Assembly (NCBI GenBank): GCA_014218235.1
Contig: CM024760.1
Coordinates: 14,984,049 to 15,048,048 of the forward strand
Reading direction: 5' to 3'
Source of the DNA: Colocasia esculenta
Lineage: Eukaryota; Streptophyta; Magnoliopsida; Alismatales; Araceae
Length of the DNA: 64,000 nt
Shown piece by piece: positions 1 to 12,406 of the stretch; the stretch's first letter is position 1; every line of letters starts with the position of its first letter. Under the pieces are notes generated by a model that did not search any database, was not told the DNA's origin, and saw only the letters and a program-made list of their open reading frames with translations. Made by a program: the position numbers and the translations under genes.

Positions 1-56
1 AAGCACACCCACTCCATTGGGATGTGGTAATGGGATGTATGGTGGTCATGGTGGGT

Positions 57-2189
57 TCATCGGATGCGGAGGGCTTGATGTGAGGTGATCGATGATGGCA
101 AGGATAGGCTCGTGCGGAGAGAGCTCTTATTCCATTTCAGAGGCTGAAGCAGCCTTACTCTTGGGAGTAAGAAGCTCTTGCTCGGGCTCAGAGGTGAGCG
201 GAGCTTGCTCGAGCCTTGGTGTGGCGGTAATGGCTTGCTCAGGTGCAAATGGCAGTGGGGTGGAGATGATGGCGAGGGGTAAAGATGGAGGGTGGCAGGA
301 GTGGAGGGATTAGTGGTTTGCGGAGTTGGTGGAGATGACTGACAGCGCACTGACACAATGGGTCGAGCTAACAGCTTGTCATCAGGGTGCGATGCTGTAG
401 GTGTGGTGGTGATAGCCTGAGCAAGGGTTGGTGGAGGGGGTTGTTGAGGTTGTGACGGAGCGGGTGGTGCACTTGGAGGATAAGTGAAGAGGTGCCTTTG
501 GCCTTGAACTGGTGGAGATGATGACTGCCTTGATACTTGTGCTGGCTGTCTTGGTTGCGTTGCTGGCTGCTCGGGCTGCTGTTCTGCTGCTTGTGATGGA
601 GAGGGATGTTGCCCCTGGCTTTGTGATTTTCTCTTCTCTTGACAATGCAAGATGAGCCTGTGCATTTCAGACCAATTTATCTTCTGCTCTAGATCCAGAT
701 TACATATTACATCCCGGAATTCACAGCAGTTTGCGACTGTATGCCCCGGATGGCGATGATATAAGCAATATTCTGATCGATCCACTGTCATGTCCCAGCT
801 TGGCTTTTCTGGAGGGAGTTGTAATGCATTGATGGACATCAGGGCTGTGAAGACATCAGGGAGAGACTCTGGCAACGGATGATAAAGGGCTCGCTTTGGG
901 CCAAGTGGATGCCGTGATGGCTGGGTAGTGGATGGTAGGGTGCTGCGGCATGGACGAGGTGGTTGTTCTTGTGGAAGCGGGGCGAGTTGGCTATATGAAG
1001 GTGGAGGTGCATGGTGGTTAGTGGAGTGGGTAGGCGTGGGGTGGTGGATGGTATCAACTTGGGCCTGGGTTTGGACTCCCTCATAAGTGGGCCCTTGAAA
1101 TGAAGAATTCGGTTGTTGGGCCTCAAACATGGATGGCCTGGGGGAGTCAAGGAGTTGGGTTTTAAACAAGCGAGCACGGCTGTATAATTGTTGCATGGAT
1201 GTGATATTGTTCATAGCCAGGATGTGGCGGTACATGGGCGTTGTATTAGCATGATAAGCTTGATTTTCTCCTCTTCTGGGATGTGCATCTGGACATGCGT
1301 AGACATCTGATGCCACCGGTCAGCATAAGTTGAATTCTTCATCAGGCTTCATCTGCTCATCACACTAGATCGGCCATTGAATACGCGGGCCCGACCCGGT
1401 CTTGGTATTGCTGTACGAATCTGGCCTTGACGATTTCAAAATCCTCGACTTCATTGAGAGGCAGGGAATAGAACCACTCCAGAGCGGGCCCGTCTAATGA
1501 CCGCCTAAAATGTAAGCCAATAAGCGGCGATCATGTTGATAGGACACCGACTCATAGAGAAAATCCTTCAGATGGATGTAAGGGTCTCCAGCCCCATAAA
1601 TTTGCGATAAACAGGGAGCTGAGAAGGTGGAGGGATCCGGAGACCACAGAAATCAGGAAGAGTATCATTGAAGGAAGGTTTTTGGCTTTAACTGCCTCCG
1701 CAGGTCACTGAGCTCTCGCTTCATGGATTCGAACTCGGATTGGAAGTCCTGAGCAGAAGTGGATAGTGGATAGCGAGGGCCCGTTTGGGAATGAGAGCGG
1801 AGTCGAGAGTCGAGGTCCGGGCCAGATTGAGCATAATGGGCCGGCTGCAATGATGTGGGCTGAGCAAAAGGATGTCCCGATCCAGGAGTGACAATGTGAG
1901 GTGATCTAGAATGAGCAGGATAATGTGGGCCTGTTGGGCCCATCCTGGAAGAAGACCGTAGATCAAAGGTGGACAATAATTCGCGGGCCTGGTCAGGGCC
2001 CATTTCAAGCAGGAGACGCTCCAATTCAGCGGCCTCGATAGAAGAAGATGGCGAAGGAATAGATCGGGAATGGGCACCCTCATCGGCCCAATGGGCCTTG
2101 GGCTGGGCTGAATTTGGAATAGACTCATGAGACAAGGGGTCTACATGAGGAGGAGAGGTTGGGGGATAGGTGAAGTGGAAAGGAGCCAT
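57..2189 (-). pseudogene. gag: gag of element A, frameshifted
   Basis: Gag forms the particle that packages element RNA. Two open stretches are visible: 2189-1665 (174 codons, start MAPFHFTYPP) and 1316-57. The 1664-1317 part still encodes gag in shifted frames: translating it piecewise gives ALEWFYSLP and YQDRVGP, which match LEWFYSLEP and YKDRVSP in the gag at 29612. I therefore count at least two frameshifts. A zinc-knuckle-like Cys-His segment (YCLYHRHPGH, then C) lies near 770-730, followed by a Pro/Gln/Ser-rich tail. The segment RHILAMNNITSMQQLY matches KHVLAMNQITSMEELY in element Y. The strand, order and paralogue make gag identity firm; the element is non-functional as it stands. Confidence 0.8.
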
Positions 2190-2640
2190 GAGAGGATGAG
2201 AAACGGGGAAATAAAGGATACACTAAGATACAAATAAGGATACAACAACATTACAATCACACAAGAAGGGACGAGAAGGGAGTTCTCAAGCAAACACCCA
2301 AGTTGATATGATAAGCGTTAGGATTTTAGGATTATCACTTAGCCTTTTAATGGATTGATTTAATTGAAATACACTCGGCTAAAGAAGACCCTAATGGGTA
2401 TGAACTCAAGTACTCCAGTGAGACTAGGGATGGGATACACTCACATGCGAGGGGTGGTTCGAACTATGGGTGCGACGGGTACAACCGGCCCGGTGAACCG
2501 CAACGTGCGTACGGTCACGAGGACTTACGGAGGTCCTTGGAAGGCGGCCCGAGTCAACCTACGAGTGCTCGCAGGTGAGAGGGCTCACTCAACCAAGGGG
2601 GAGAACCTAAACAACACGGATTAGAAGTGTACGCATGAGC
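2190..2640 (-). other. Leader of element A between LTR and gag
   Basis: No gene is seen. On the minus strand the stretch contains a segment resembling 29270-29530 in front of the Y gag and 17280-17380: a CCCCGTAAG/CTCCGTAAG phrase, then GGTTGTACCC, then an AATCAATCCATT phrase near the gag start. This shared leader supports A, Y and the 16.7 kb fragment being relatives. I could not place the LTR end or primer-binding site exactly. Confidence 0.45.
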
Positions 2641-3164
2641 CTAGGTGCACCAAAGTGCATGCAAGTCTAACTTAAACTAACAAATAGTGACTGGCAGGTC
2701 TCTACTGACGTCGCGACGACCAGATCCGCCGCGACCTTATCGCGACCAAAGATTGGCCGCGACAGAAATAGGGCACAGAAACCCACAGTCACATGCAAAC
2801 ACAACAAACAACTAACCTAAAGCACAATACAATCACGAAAGGAAGTAAACAACACAGTGTAGCTATCTAGATAGACAGAAACTGATGCATGGACGGAAAG
2901 CAGGACCAACCAAAATGTACCTGATATCGCGTCCTCCAAGTCCACCGCGACAAGGTCGCGCTCGCCGACCATCCGGCGACAAGGTCCGAAAGCAACAGAT
3001 GGAATAAAACGAAAAACCCGATCCTAAGATGATTCTAACACTTCAAAAACAACAAAAGGCAGGTAAATGGTAGAGCAAACAAGGTTTGGCAATGGAGGTC
3101 CCACCGTGATCGCCAAAGGTGTAATCACGGGTTGTGCGCCCCTCTGAGACACAAAAGAGCATGC

Positions 3165-3175
3165 GATATATATAG
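3165..3175 (-). promoter_or_regulatory. TATA-like box of LTR A
   Basis: The minus strand reads CTATATATATC here, about 110 bp downstream of the 3280-3350 cluster of CGCGAC words. The position fits a U3 core promoter, but transcription is not shown by sequence. Confidence 0.4.
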
Positions 3176-3722
3176 AATGAAGGAATGTGATCGCCACCAA
3201 ATGATTGCCTAAAAATACTCCTAAAGCATGGGCTAATCAACTTGGAAAAGGAAAGAGAAGGCCACTTACTGTTAACGCGTCGCCGATGTGCAACGCGATA
3301 ACAACCTTGTCGCGACCGCCTGATCAGACGCGATATGGATGTCGCGACCGGGTCCCTCGATGCCTTCTCAACAGTGCGGGAGATGGATGGCAGACCTCCT
3401 TCCTCCTCTTCAGCCGGCCAAAGAGGAAGAGCTTCCTCGCTTGTTCTTTGTTCCAAGTACCTGCCAAGTCATGAAAATGAAAGGGGAACCCAATTAGACA
3501 TTCAAACAAGTGTAGCATCCATCATATATGAAAGAGCATGTAGAGAGCATGGTGAGTGCGTACCGGGTGGTTTTGGAAACCCCTTTGGGTATAGGAAAAC
3601 TAGGAGGGAATATGCATGGGGAGAAATCATGGAAGAGGAGAGGGAGGAACCCTAACTAGCATGTATGCATGTGCAAAACGTGGAAAAGAAACTAAAAATC
3701 AAACTAAACAAATACTGCCCCG

Positions 3723-4037
3723 TTTGATGTGATTCTAGTTGGAGGTCGGAGAGGAGGATGTCGTGAACAACTTTCATGAAGACATCTTGAAGAGATCTGG
3801 CCTGGTTTGGGCTGTGGAAGAGACGATACCGCATGTGCAGATCTCGATATGAGAGAGAAAGTGAAGAATAATCTGCTGTAACTTTTCGCACAAGCACCAA
3901 TCGATGTGATTCCATTTCGAGGTTGAAGAGGGCTCTGTGGGGAGCAACTTTGATGAAGACACCTCGAAGAGATCTGGCTGGTTCGATCTCCACAAGCCGT
4001 GCAAGCACTGCTGGTCCTGGAGGCGATATGAGAGAGA
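3723..4037. repeat. Tandem duplication, period about 180 bp, in LTR A
   Basis: Two diverged copies can be aligned by eye: 3723-3860 and 3903-4037. Shared anchors are GATGTGATTC, GAAGAGATCTGGC and GATATGAGAGAGAAAG. The copies differ by substitutions and a short insertion. Confidence 0.6.
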
Positions 4038-5203
4038 AAGAGGAGAGAGAAAGAAGGAAAACGGGAAGAACAGCCCCTCCTCTGCCTTGGGGACGATGGG
4101 ACCTCGTAGGCAGAGCCTCCAGGGACCTCTCCTCGTAGTGGTAGCCTTCCTCTATCCCTTAGAGAGTCCTAGGATGTGTTCAAGAGAGAGAGAGAGTCCA
4201 ATCCCGAGTTAGAGAGAGAGTCCAAGTTGTGGGGGAGTTTGAGAGTCTATCTAGAGTTTGGATGGGCTTGGGGGCTCCCTAGGGATGAGGATAGGAGGTT
4301 TAGGTCGTAATCCAACTCATAGGGACTTTAGATAGGCTCTAGGATGGAAGGATAAGTCAAAAATCACGTAAAAATGTGTTTACGTGCATGGCGCTGTCGC
4401 GACGGGTCGCGGGGCCGCGTTCATGTCGCGTCCATGCAGCAGGTCGCGACTATAAGATAGTCTGCGAGGTCCCACGAAAATGGCCATAACTCTCTCCACA
4501 GATATCAGATTGATGCGCTGTTTGTTGCGTTGGATTCTAGACTCGGAGGGCTACAAATGATAGTATGGAATGCCAAATTGGATTAGAAATGAGGATGTTA
4601 AGAGCTCTCAAAGTGAAGGCATGTTTAGAAGATTGGGCAGATTGCACAGTTTTGATATTTCAAGTGTGTTTGGCCATGGGCTTGAGAATGGGCCTGCATT
4701 GAGGTGAATGGGCTCATGATGGGCCAGAGAAGGACTCCAAAGTGATGACCAATTTGGGACATCATGATATGAACAAGAAATGTGCTCAACTTATAGGCCA
4801 AAAACGGGTGTCTACAATATCATATCAATCTTATCATATCAATCAAATCAATGTGACGGACCGGGGTATTTATGCCCAATAAGGCTCCATATCCAGATCC
4901 GCCTCCCGCGAACGACCGAAGTCTCGCAAGGGATCTCGCACACGAGTCAGTAAGAGTATAAAGACAAACCATAAGAATATAAGACACAAGAAAGTATTTG
5001 CTCATATCTGTTCACAAATTTGTACAACTGTCCCATTACATTAATACATGTCCAATTAAAAGAGTACAACTACCTGGGGCATACCCCGAGGGAGCACAAG
5101 CTCACACAACACTAACTACTAACAACAACTGTGGTGGTACAAGTCTGACACAACGCCACTGCAGCCAAACACACAGCAAGCCCTGAAAAGAACTGTAGGG
5201 GAG

Positions 5204-5227
5204 TGAGCCTCACAAGTCACTGGCTCA
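5204..5227 (-). other. TGAGCC/GGCTCA stem-loop in X1
   Basis: A 6-bp perfect inverted repeat with a 12-nt loop. It is the same element as in X2 (27470-27493) and X3 (55609-55632), and lies next to a pyrimidine tract and a CAG. Confidence 0.6.
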
Positions 5228-7379
5228 GTAGGGGCCCCCAAAACAAGCGTAACACAGACACCTCAACCCCAATGGTTCTCATGGCAACATCAATAGCCAA
5301 ACCATTTCATGCTCACATCATGACAATAAATAACAATTAAACATACCCATGATAATAACATAACGTTCTCAAAAGAAAAGTAGAACTACAGGACTAACAT
5401 AAAATCATTAGTCAGCCCAGCTACTAAAGTGCCTAAACCACAGTCTCACTGGCACACTGCTACAACAACTGGTTGCCTAAACTATAAGCCACACAGACAG
5501 GTCACTGCCTAAGCTGCAAGCTTCACAGGCAAACCTCAAGCACTTGAATAACAGGACTGCTAACAAAGAGCTGGTCCTTTATACTCCAAACCTCACTACG
5601 TCGGAAACTACACACAAGTAACGGAACTGATACCACGGAGCCAATCCATAACATACTAAACTATAATTAGATTATACCAAAAAGAGTAAAACTTAACAAG
5701 TGGAAGGTCTCACACGGCCTCCACGGAGCACAGCTCTACTAAACCATAATATGCTAGGCCACAAGCCTCATCGGCAAATTACCCACAAAGGTAACATAAT
5801 AATAATCACAAACTAATCCACAATAATTTAAACAAAGATCTACTTAAAATGGATAAGATACAATAAGTGGCAGGTCAAACCACAAGACCTCCACAACACA
5901 CGAGAACCTAAAAGGCTGGTACACAATGTACCACCACGAAACTACAAAGTAACCCACGAAGGGTACAAGTACCTGCTATCTCAGGTACCACAACACAAAC
6001 ACCCGAACAAAGGGTACAAGTAGGTGATAAACACCACACTAAACCACAATTATATTGTACCTTTATTTAGGCACAATAATATAGGTGAAACCTCAACCGG
6101 CAAGTCACACAAACCATAATCTCAGTCACAACTGTGCCAACACCAGGGCACACCTCGAACGAGTCAAACTTCGACCACGAGTCACAACTCACGAACCACG
6201 ACAAATAGCAAAGCACGAGTCGGAAAAGGAATGACGCCACCACACGGGAACAGACTACTGGCTGATCAGGCCAGTATCCAACCCGGACACACAACACAAG
6301 AACAACCTCTCAGCCTCGCAGTCATGGACGAAAGGTCCAACTGCCGCTCCACAAGGAAGAAGTCAAACAACTGTGGCAACCAACCAACACCACACCTGCA
6401 GACACACAGCTACAGGCCCACCTGGCACCTCTAGAGTCTCTGGCCGGGAGCACCCTAACGTGAGGCACTGGAAAACAGGACTAGCTGGGGACCATGACGT
6501 CTACTGGTGTCCGTACCCCAACTACGAGCGCGCTACAAGCGACACAAGAACAAGGAGTGAGGGGTCCAGGAAGACGAACACAGACCTCGACGGTACAACA
6601 CCAGTACCGAGACAAAACCCGAGCACAACAAACACACGTGCCTGGCTCACAAAGAACCTGGGGTACCCGACTAGAGAGGCATTCCGGAATAGGCGCCGAC
6701 CACCACACTCGGCTAGCACAAACCACGATACTTACACATATAGCCTTACTTATAATTTACGATATACAAGTGTTAGGATTAGCTTAACATCGATCACAAT
6801 ATGACCCCAAAGCTATCCCACACCAATACATAACTGAACCACAAACTTGCCTATCATTGGCATGAGGTGACCTCGTGCAACACACACACCATTTAATACG
6901 TAAATCATATAATGTTATTCGAAAGACAACAACGAACCAGGGCTAGGTCGGTATGGACCTTCACTGCCCAAACACCACAAAGTCATGGCTAGGCTCACAC
7001 AGGAACCTCACTGCCCAGTTTACTACGACAAATCATAAGAATACATTACAACAAAGGTGTGTAGTATACACACACTCAAACCACGTAGACAAAACGTGTA
7101 TATTACACCTGGTTGGTGTACCACACGTCTACCACGTGAACCACATGTCCAACACATGGACAACGCACTCCAAGAGTGCCGGGTGCCAACGCACACACAC
7201 ACATTATGCGTAAAGAAATTCGTACATCACACATCATTCACGTAAAACATGCCCATTACATGAGCAATATGCTCCAAGAGCACAACAAGTGCACTGGCTC
7301 ACACCGGTCATCGCCATGCACAACAAACACGTAATATTCATAATAGAAAAGCTACGTAAAACCACACTGCATGAATACA

Positions 7380-7520
7380 TGCACAAGTTGGCGGCAACAT
7401 CGATTGCCGCTTATAGGAAGTAGACGGCAATGGATCTGGCCGTCTATATCCCGGCTGATGAACCTGGCGACAACGATGGTGACGCCAAGATCTTCAGCTC
7501 TACTCCTGCAGAAACCCTAA
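7380..7520 (-). other. X1 word cluster 2 (GGCGGCAA/GACGGCAA type)
   Basis: Short words such as GGCGGCAAC, TTGCCGC, GACGGCAATG and GGCCGTC lie close together. They occupy the same relative position as 26390-26500 in X2 and 54540-54650 in X3. Confidence 0.5.
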
Positions 7521-8019
7521 CCGATCCCACATGTATTCCTGATCCCGAAACCATTAGAAAAAAGGAGGAAACAATTCCTCTAATCCTATGCATTATAATT
7601 AAACTAAAACCGCATGCTTACTACATTAAATCCTCAAACAAACCCATTATCCCCGCATGGGTTGCCATGACTCGAAATCACCATTGTCATGCAGATTTGT
7701 TATCTAATTACTTAACACGACCTACAGGAAACTACAAGGGTCATCCCTACCTCAGAACACGCTCAAGACCTCTGAATTCTCCCGGTTCACACCGAACCCT
7801 CCGCGAGCTCCCACGGGAATTGCACCCACGCCACGGGTTCCTCGTCCGATTCGGCAAACGCCACACGCTCCACGATCCTCCAACCACCCTTCAGTACCTG
7901 CTGGAACATTAGAAACCACGGGACGCGAAGTAAGCTAGTGCAAGGGGAAGAGAGAGACAGGTGGGAAACCTGCTCTCGGGTGACCCTATAACCTGCAGAA
8001 TTCTCAGGTTGGCGTAAAC

Positions 8020-8150
8020 CCCTCTGCCGCCAAAGACAACCGCCACCCTAAACGTCCACATTAATTCCGCCAATATCATGCAGTCAACGGCCACTTACCT
8101 GGACGCCAACAAGTCAACGACCACCCCTGGCCGCCAACTCCTACTCAATG
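8020..8150 (-). other. X1 word cluster 1 upstream of a TATA-like box
   Basis: On the minus strand the words TTGGCGGC, GTCGTTGACT, GTTGGCGTCC, GGCCGTTGAC, GTGGACGT and GGCGGTTG follow one another every 12-20 bp. They end just before GCAGGTTATAGG (about 7985-7997), a TATA-like position shared with X2 (25900-25911). Confidence 0.5.
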
Positions 8151-8996
8151 CAGCAGGTCTATTCATTCGGGACCTAATCTGCACCACACCTACACAACAC
8201 CACGCGTTCACCACACTGGCCTTACAACAGCAATCACAACCACAACACCACTATCCAAAAGGATCTGAAAATAAGCGACGTTACATCAAACTTATCATAT
8301 CAAACGATGGCACATTCCCAAAATCTTGCTTATTTGTTTGTGCTATGCCAAGCACCAGAAAGTCACCATACTCCCTCGGTTAATAGTACGTTGGGGTGCT
8401 CATCCCCAGGACCGGACCAGGCCTTTTTTGCACAGGCATTGGATCAAATTTGGACCAGAGTCCCACGTTGTGCCGAACAAACAGATTCATATTATGGCCA
8501 CAGAGTTTCAATGACAAGCTCGTAGTAAAAGAAACATGATCATTCGTAGAGTCAAGGTATGACAAAGGCTCAAGAGAACAGGCGGATAACGACATATCTT
8601 ATGTTTCATAATTCATTAATGTCTTGACATGATGATGTTTCTAAAGACAGATATATGTGGAACATGTACTTTCCTAACATGTATGCTATGACAATAATCA
8701 ATTGAACACCGGAAAAATGTAGCCATGAAACTCATATGCAAATCATAACATTAACACACTAACATGTCCCTACCAACATGTATTTATCCCCACATTCATA
8801 TCATATTCATATCTTCTCAATTGACAAAAGCAAGATAAGATCAAACACAATTAAACATTAGAATCATATTCAAATCATTACTATTTTTCATGGATTGATT
8901 TATTTTAGGTCCATGCATACTATATACAACATCATGCACAAGCTAGTAGACATCATGAGATGATTAGACCTAAATTATGCAATTTCTTGCAAGGTA

Positions 8997-9313
8997 GTGT
9001 CGACACTAGATCAAGTGGTGTCGACACCATGCTCCAAACACCAGAAAAAATCATGTAAAACTGGTCAGGTAGTGTCGACACTAGTTCAGGTAGTGTCGAC
9101 ACAGTGCATCAAATACCAGGCAAAAAAGTCAAGTAGTGTCGACACTAGTTCAGGTAGTGTCGACACTAGAGACAGCTCCCAGAACACCTTCTGGCCAATT
9201 GGGACAGTGTGTCGACACTAGCCCAAGTAGTGTCGACACTAGAGGCCTTCCCAGAACACCTTCTGGGTGGTTTGGGACAGGGTGTCGACACTAGCCCAAA
9301 GTAGTGTCGACAC
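8997..9313. repeat. Paired GTGTCGACAC palindromes, 10 copies (LTR B copy 1)
   Basis: The 10-bp palindrome starts at 8997, 9018, 9072, 9093, 9136, 9157, 9209, 9230, 9282 and 9304. Spacing within each of the five pairs is 21 bp (22 in the last, from one extra A). Pair starts are 64-75 bp apart. A CCAGAACACCTTCTGG inverted repeat lies between the later pairs. Confidence 0.9.
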
Positions 9314-11013
9314 TAGTGCCCTTCCAGAACAAAACTATAGGTCATGTGGAACCCGAAAAACATCTCATGCAGCGATTCACTTACAAATCTTATAACTCCC
9401 TAACGAATGACATTTAGACAAAACATTAAACACGAAAGATGAAGAGGACGACTAGTAGAAGAACTTTGATGTTGAGGGTTTGATCTAATTCAGTCTCGAA
9501 TCCCGAGAAAAATGTGTGATGAACAAAAGTCAAGTGTAAAACCGAAATCGTAGTATCATGCAGAGACTCTCTTATCATGCTCCTAACTCTCTAACGAAAA
9601 ACTTTTGGATCAAACGTACAACATAGAAGATGATCATGACTTCAATTGGAAGAACTTTCATGAAGAAAGTTTAGTCAAATTTTGTCTCGAATCACGTGCA
9701 TAACAAGAAGAACGGGAAAAGCTCTAACTGTGTGAGACTTCGGAAGAACACCAATACACAATGTATACTCCATGAAAACTAGTCAACCAAGTGAAAATGA
9801 ACCTAGACTCAAAGTACTACATGATGGTGTTGGTTTTCTTTAATCTTGGCATGAGAACACCTACCTTTAAATGCTAAGAACTCCCTGTAGATTTCTGGGT
9901 TGATGCAGAGCGAGGTTGAGGAAGACCACGTTTTCCCCAGCCGTTCTCCACTCCTCCAGCGCTCCAAACTTGTTGCTCACGACCCAAACTTGTTGCTAAC
10001 CCTTCCCTAAACATTTTGTGAGGAGTTCTTATAGTTTTAGGGTGTAGTTACAAGTCCTAACGGGACTAGGAAAGGGGCTGCGAATTCTGCTCCCTGCTTT
10101 CCAAGAAATCTGGGATTCTCTCACCCAAAGGAGGTAGCAAAGGTTTAGGAAACCACCTCTTAGAGTTGGATCCGGTTTTGGCTTACCTTGCATGACTAAT
10201 CACCCTAATTTTAACCCTAAATTGCCATCTCTAATATTACATAATTACATACACGAATTTTGGGTATTTTCTGTCCCAATTTCTATCCTTGGGCCAAATG
10301 TGCTCCATTGGCCCAATCTTGTTATGGGTTATTAATACATAATGTTGTAAGCCTATCCAACAGTTTATTAAATTTATGGTTGGGTTATTTTTCCGTGTTA
10401 AAATTTTCCGACTAGTTCCTACTTCGGTAACTTGGTCACGTGTGACGTACACTCAGCCAATCGGATTTTTCGTTGCACGAATTCCTTCGTGGACACCTAG
10501 GGACAATATTTGAGGTTGATTTATAATTTTTACGGAATTGTCCGATATGTTTTCTCACGTACAATAGTGGTACGTAAGTTCTATTATTCCGATAATACAG
10601 AAGTTATTTATTTACTAATTTCATACTTGAATTTGTTCATGTGGACATAAGTTGTTCATTGATCCAATTTTTTATGGACTATCCTCTCATATTGTTTGGA
10701 GTCCACCATAAATTTCTCATTTAGTTTATGATCTCATTTTACATCTAATAATGGGTTGTCCAATTATTTCTAATACGATAGGAAGTCACACTAACTCTAA
10801 ATACATCCCAAATGACTTTTATTGACCCAAAATTCTTTATGGATCATTAGAGGATATTATTTGAAGTCCATCTATGATTTTATGAAATTCTTTTCTAATG
10901 GTTTTTATATGTATGATAATGACACATGCATTTTTTGCTATTTCACAAATATGATTTTTTTTGTTTTCAATTTATTTCTAATTTTTTAATTACCGAATTT
11001 TCGGGGTGTTACA

Positions 11014-11031
11014 TACTCCCCCACTTAAAAG
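11014..11031 (-). other. Polypurine tract of element B
   Basis: The minus strand reads AAGTGGGGGAGTA directly before the LTR start TGTAACACC. This is the expected position and composition for the plus-strand primer of a minus-oriented element. Confidence 0.65.
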
Positions 11032-11229
11032 ATTTGGTCCCCAAATTCACATGTGTTTACAGGATGAACTTACATAGAATCAAATGTGAATTGCTAATAA
11101 TATAATGATTGATTGGCGATGTAACTTCAGGGTCAAATAAGAGCGAGTTAGAAAGAATACCTCTCTCAATACCTCTCTCATACCTCCTTCCCTGGTTCGT
11201 TCTGCCATTTATTCCCCGAATTGATTTTC

Positions 11230-11640
11230 ATTAAGGCAATCCTTAACCTTGTGGTCTTGGCTGCCACAACAGAAACACTGTCCTGAAAATTTCCAGCACT
11301 CCTCGGAACGATGATTTATTTTGTTGCAATGCTGGCACTTTCTACAGGAGCGGGAACTAGTCTTCTTGCACTTCTTGCTTTTGTGTGATTTGTTACTGTG
11401 TTGTTAGGTCGTTTCTCTTGGCTATAGGTGTTGGAGTTTCCTGTGGTTGTAATATGTTTTTCTTATTAGTTTCGCCAACTCCTTGGTCATCCTTAGACTT
11501 TCCTTCCATTTGTATCTCCCTTAGCCATTATTAGGGCATCCTCTATCAGTAGAGCAGCTTGTCGGAGTGCTTTGGTAAATCTTTGGACCGATCTCTGTCC
11601 GTCCATTGATGGTATAGGTATATCCTCCATTGCTGTATAT
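11230..11640 (-). pseudogene. gag: gag C-terminal fragment with two zinc knuckles
   Basis: On the minus strand the frame near 11390-11230 encodes two CX2CX4HX4C knuckles: CQHCNKINHRSEEC and CFCCGSQDHKVKDC. These bind nucleic acid in retroelement Gag. Upstream on the same strand (about 11640-11480) is a gag-like stretch with RFTKALRQAALLIEDAL. The frames are interrupted and no start codon is evident. Its position downstream of the reverse-transcriptase piece is the wrong order for a Ty3 element. Confidence 0.7.
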
Positions 11641-11689
11641 TTAAGTTCCTTCAAAAATAAACTATCACACGGTCAGTCTTATTTACTCC

Positions 11690-12330
11690 CTGTTAATGCC
11701 TTGTAACTTACAATATTAGTTTTAATAAAATTTTGGACTAAGCTCTTGTATCTACCCAATCTCCCCAGGTAGGTATAGAGTTCTTGATAGTCAACTAGTT
11801 TAGTTGTATGTAATCTATACATAGCTCATCGACCCATCTTTCTTCTTGACGAAGAGGATAGGTGCACCCCAAGGCAATGTACTTGGTCGGATGAGACCCT
11901 TCTCTAACAGTTCCATCAGTTGCTCTTTTAATTCCTTCCGTTCTGCGGGAGACATTTTATATGGATAGGTGCACCCCAAGGCAATGTACTTGGTCGATGA
12001 GACCCTTCTCTAACAGTTCCATCAGTTGCTCTTTTATTCCTTCCGTTCTGCGGGACATTTTATATGGTGCCCTAGATACCGTGCTACTCCAGGGACCAAC
12101 TCGATGGTAAAATCGACCTCTTCGCTTAGGAGAAATTTCTGGAAAGTCTTCTGGAAAAACGTCAGTGTATTCGCTGACAACATGGATGTCCTCAACTTTG
12201 ACTTCCTTATTTGTGATGACAACAGCGGCAAGAAGGCCATACAACATTTCCTCATCAGCCTTTTGACTCAAGGTGCAGAGATAAAGGCAATCTCCTGCGG
12301 TTTCTATCCCCTGGTTCTACCCAGCTCACA
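11690..12330 (-). pseudogene. pol: Ty3 reverse transcriptase N-terminal fragment
   Basis: The frame 12271-11957 contains VVSEYTDVFPEDFPE, then across a frameshift APYKMSPAERKE and QLMELLEKGLI. This is the signature of the start of the reverse-transcriptase domain in Ty3 elements of the Del/Tekay type. A further piece, WGAPILFVKKKDGS, is readable near 11870-11830. The catalytic YVDD region is absent. A 107-bp tandem duplication (11856-12069) repeats part of the domain. Several stops and shifts make it a pseudogene. Confidence 0.8.
11856..12069. repeat. 107-bp tandem duplication inside the RT fragment
   Basis: The stretch from GGATAGGTGCACCCC to GACATTTTATAT occurs twice, starting at 11856 and at 11963, with a few single-base deletions in the second copy. 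Confidence 0.8.
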
Positions 12331-12406
12331 TTAGGTACGACAGATTTTTGACTCGTGTGATCTAGTCCCATTCTATGTTCCTATTTCCCTTAGACCCTAA
12401 GGTTTA

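Larger units (their letters stand above)
1..4816 (-). mobile_element. Element A: Tat-like Ty3 retrotransposon, 5' part
   Basis: The 5' end of a Ty3-type element lies on the minus strand and runs off the left edge of the window. Its outer end at 4816 reads, on the minus strand, TGTAGACACCCG, a normal LTR start. It abuts sequence of LTR B at 4817. Order on the minus strand: LTR, untranslated leader, broken gag. Element Y at 21748 begins with a related sequence (TATAGACACGCG) and has a homologous gag, so A and Y are members of the same lineage. The downstream pol and 3' LTR, if present, are outside the window. The Tat assignment rests on gag architecture and is tentative. Confidence 0.7.
2641..4816 (-). 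repeat. 5' LTR of element A
   Basis: This stretch has no gene and runs from the element terminus inward. It holds several clusters of TCGCGAC/CGCGAC words at 2711-2765, 2927-2990, 3280-3350 and 4391-4450 in otherwise ordinary sequence. A TATA-like box follows the 3280-3350 cluster on the minus strand, and a tandem duplication lies at 3723-4037. AG-rich microsatellite tracts occur at 4186-4235. The inner boundary is approximate because no second LTR copy is in the window. Confidence 0.55.
4852..8285 (-). mobile_element. X1: solo LTR, family X
   Basis: A 3.4 kb non-coding insertion in LTR B copy 1. On the minus strand it begins TGTAACGTCGC and ends GGTCCGTCACA, matching the ends of X2. It is flanked by TCAA on both sides (ATCAA if the terminal A is shared); removing it restores the LTR B sequence seen at 13056-13085. 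There is only one set of terminal sequences, so a solo LTR is the simplest reading. Landmarks shared with X2 and X3 include TACCTGGGGCATACCCCGAG near 5069 and a GTCTACTGGTGTCCGTACCCC segment near 6500. It is about 1.1 kb longer than X2 and X3, mostly between 5240 and 6480. Open frames inside it are not conserved and I do not call them. Confidence 0.8.
4817..11013 (-). repeat. LTR B copy 1 (3' LTR), split by X1
   Basis: The LTR consists of 4817-4851 plus 8286-11013. It matches LTR B copy 2 from about 13040 to 15772 nearly base for base with many small indels. The inner end at 11013 reads TGTAACACCCCG on the minus strand and is preceded there by a purine tract, so this is the 3' LTR of a minus-strand element. 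The outer 0.6 kb of the LTR is missing because element A abuts it at 4817. No gene lies within it. Confidence 0.8.

Noticed and set aside
6067..6804. Frames in X1
   Set aside because: Not conserved in X2 or X3 and low in complexity.
8997..9313. Palindrome array as a CRISPR
   Set aside because: Repeats are 10 bp and paired at 21 bp, spacers are themselves repeated, there are no cas genes, and the DNA is plant.
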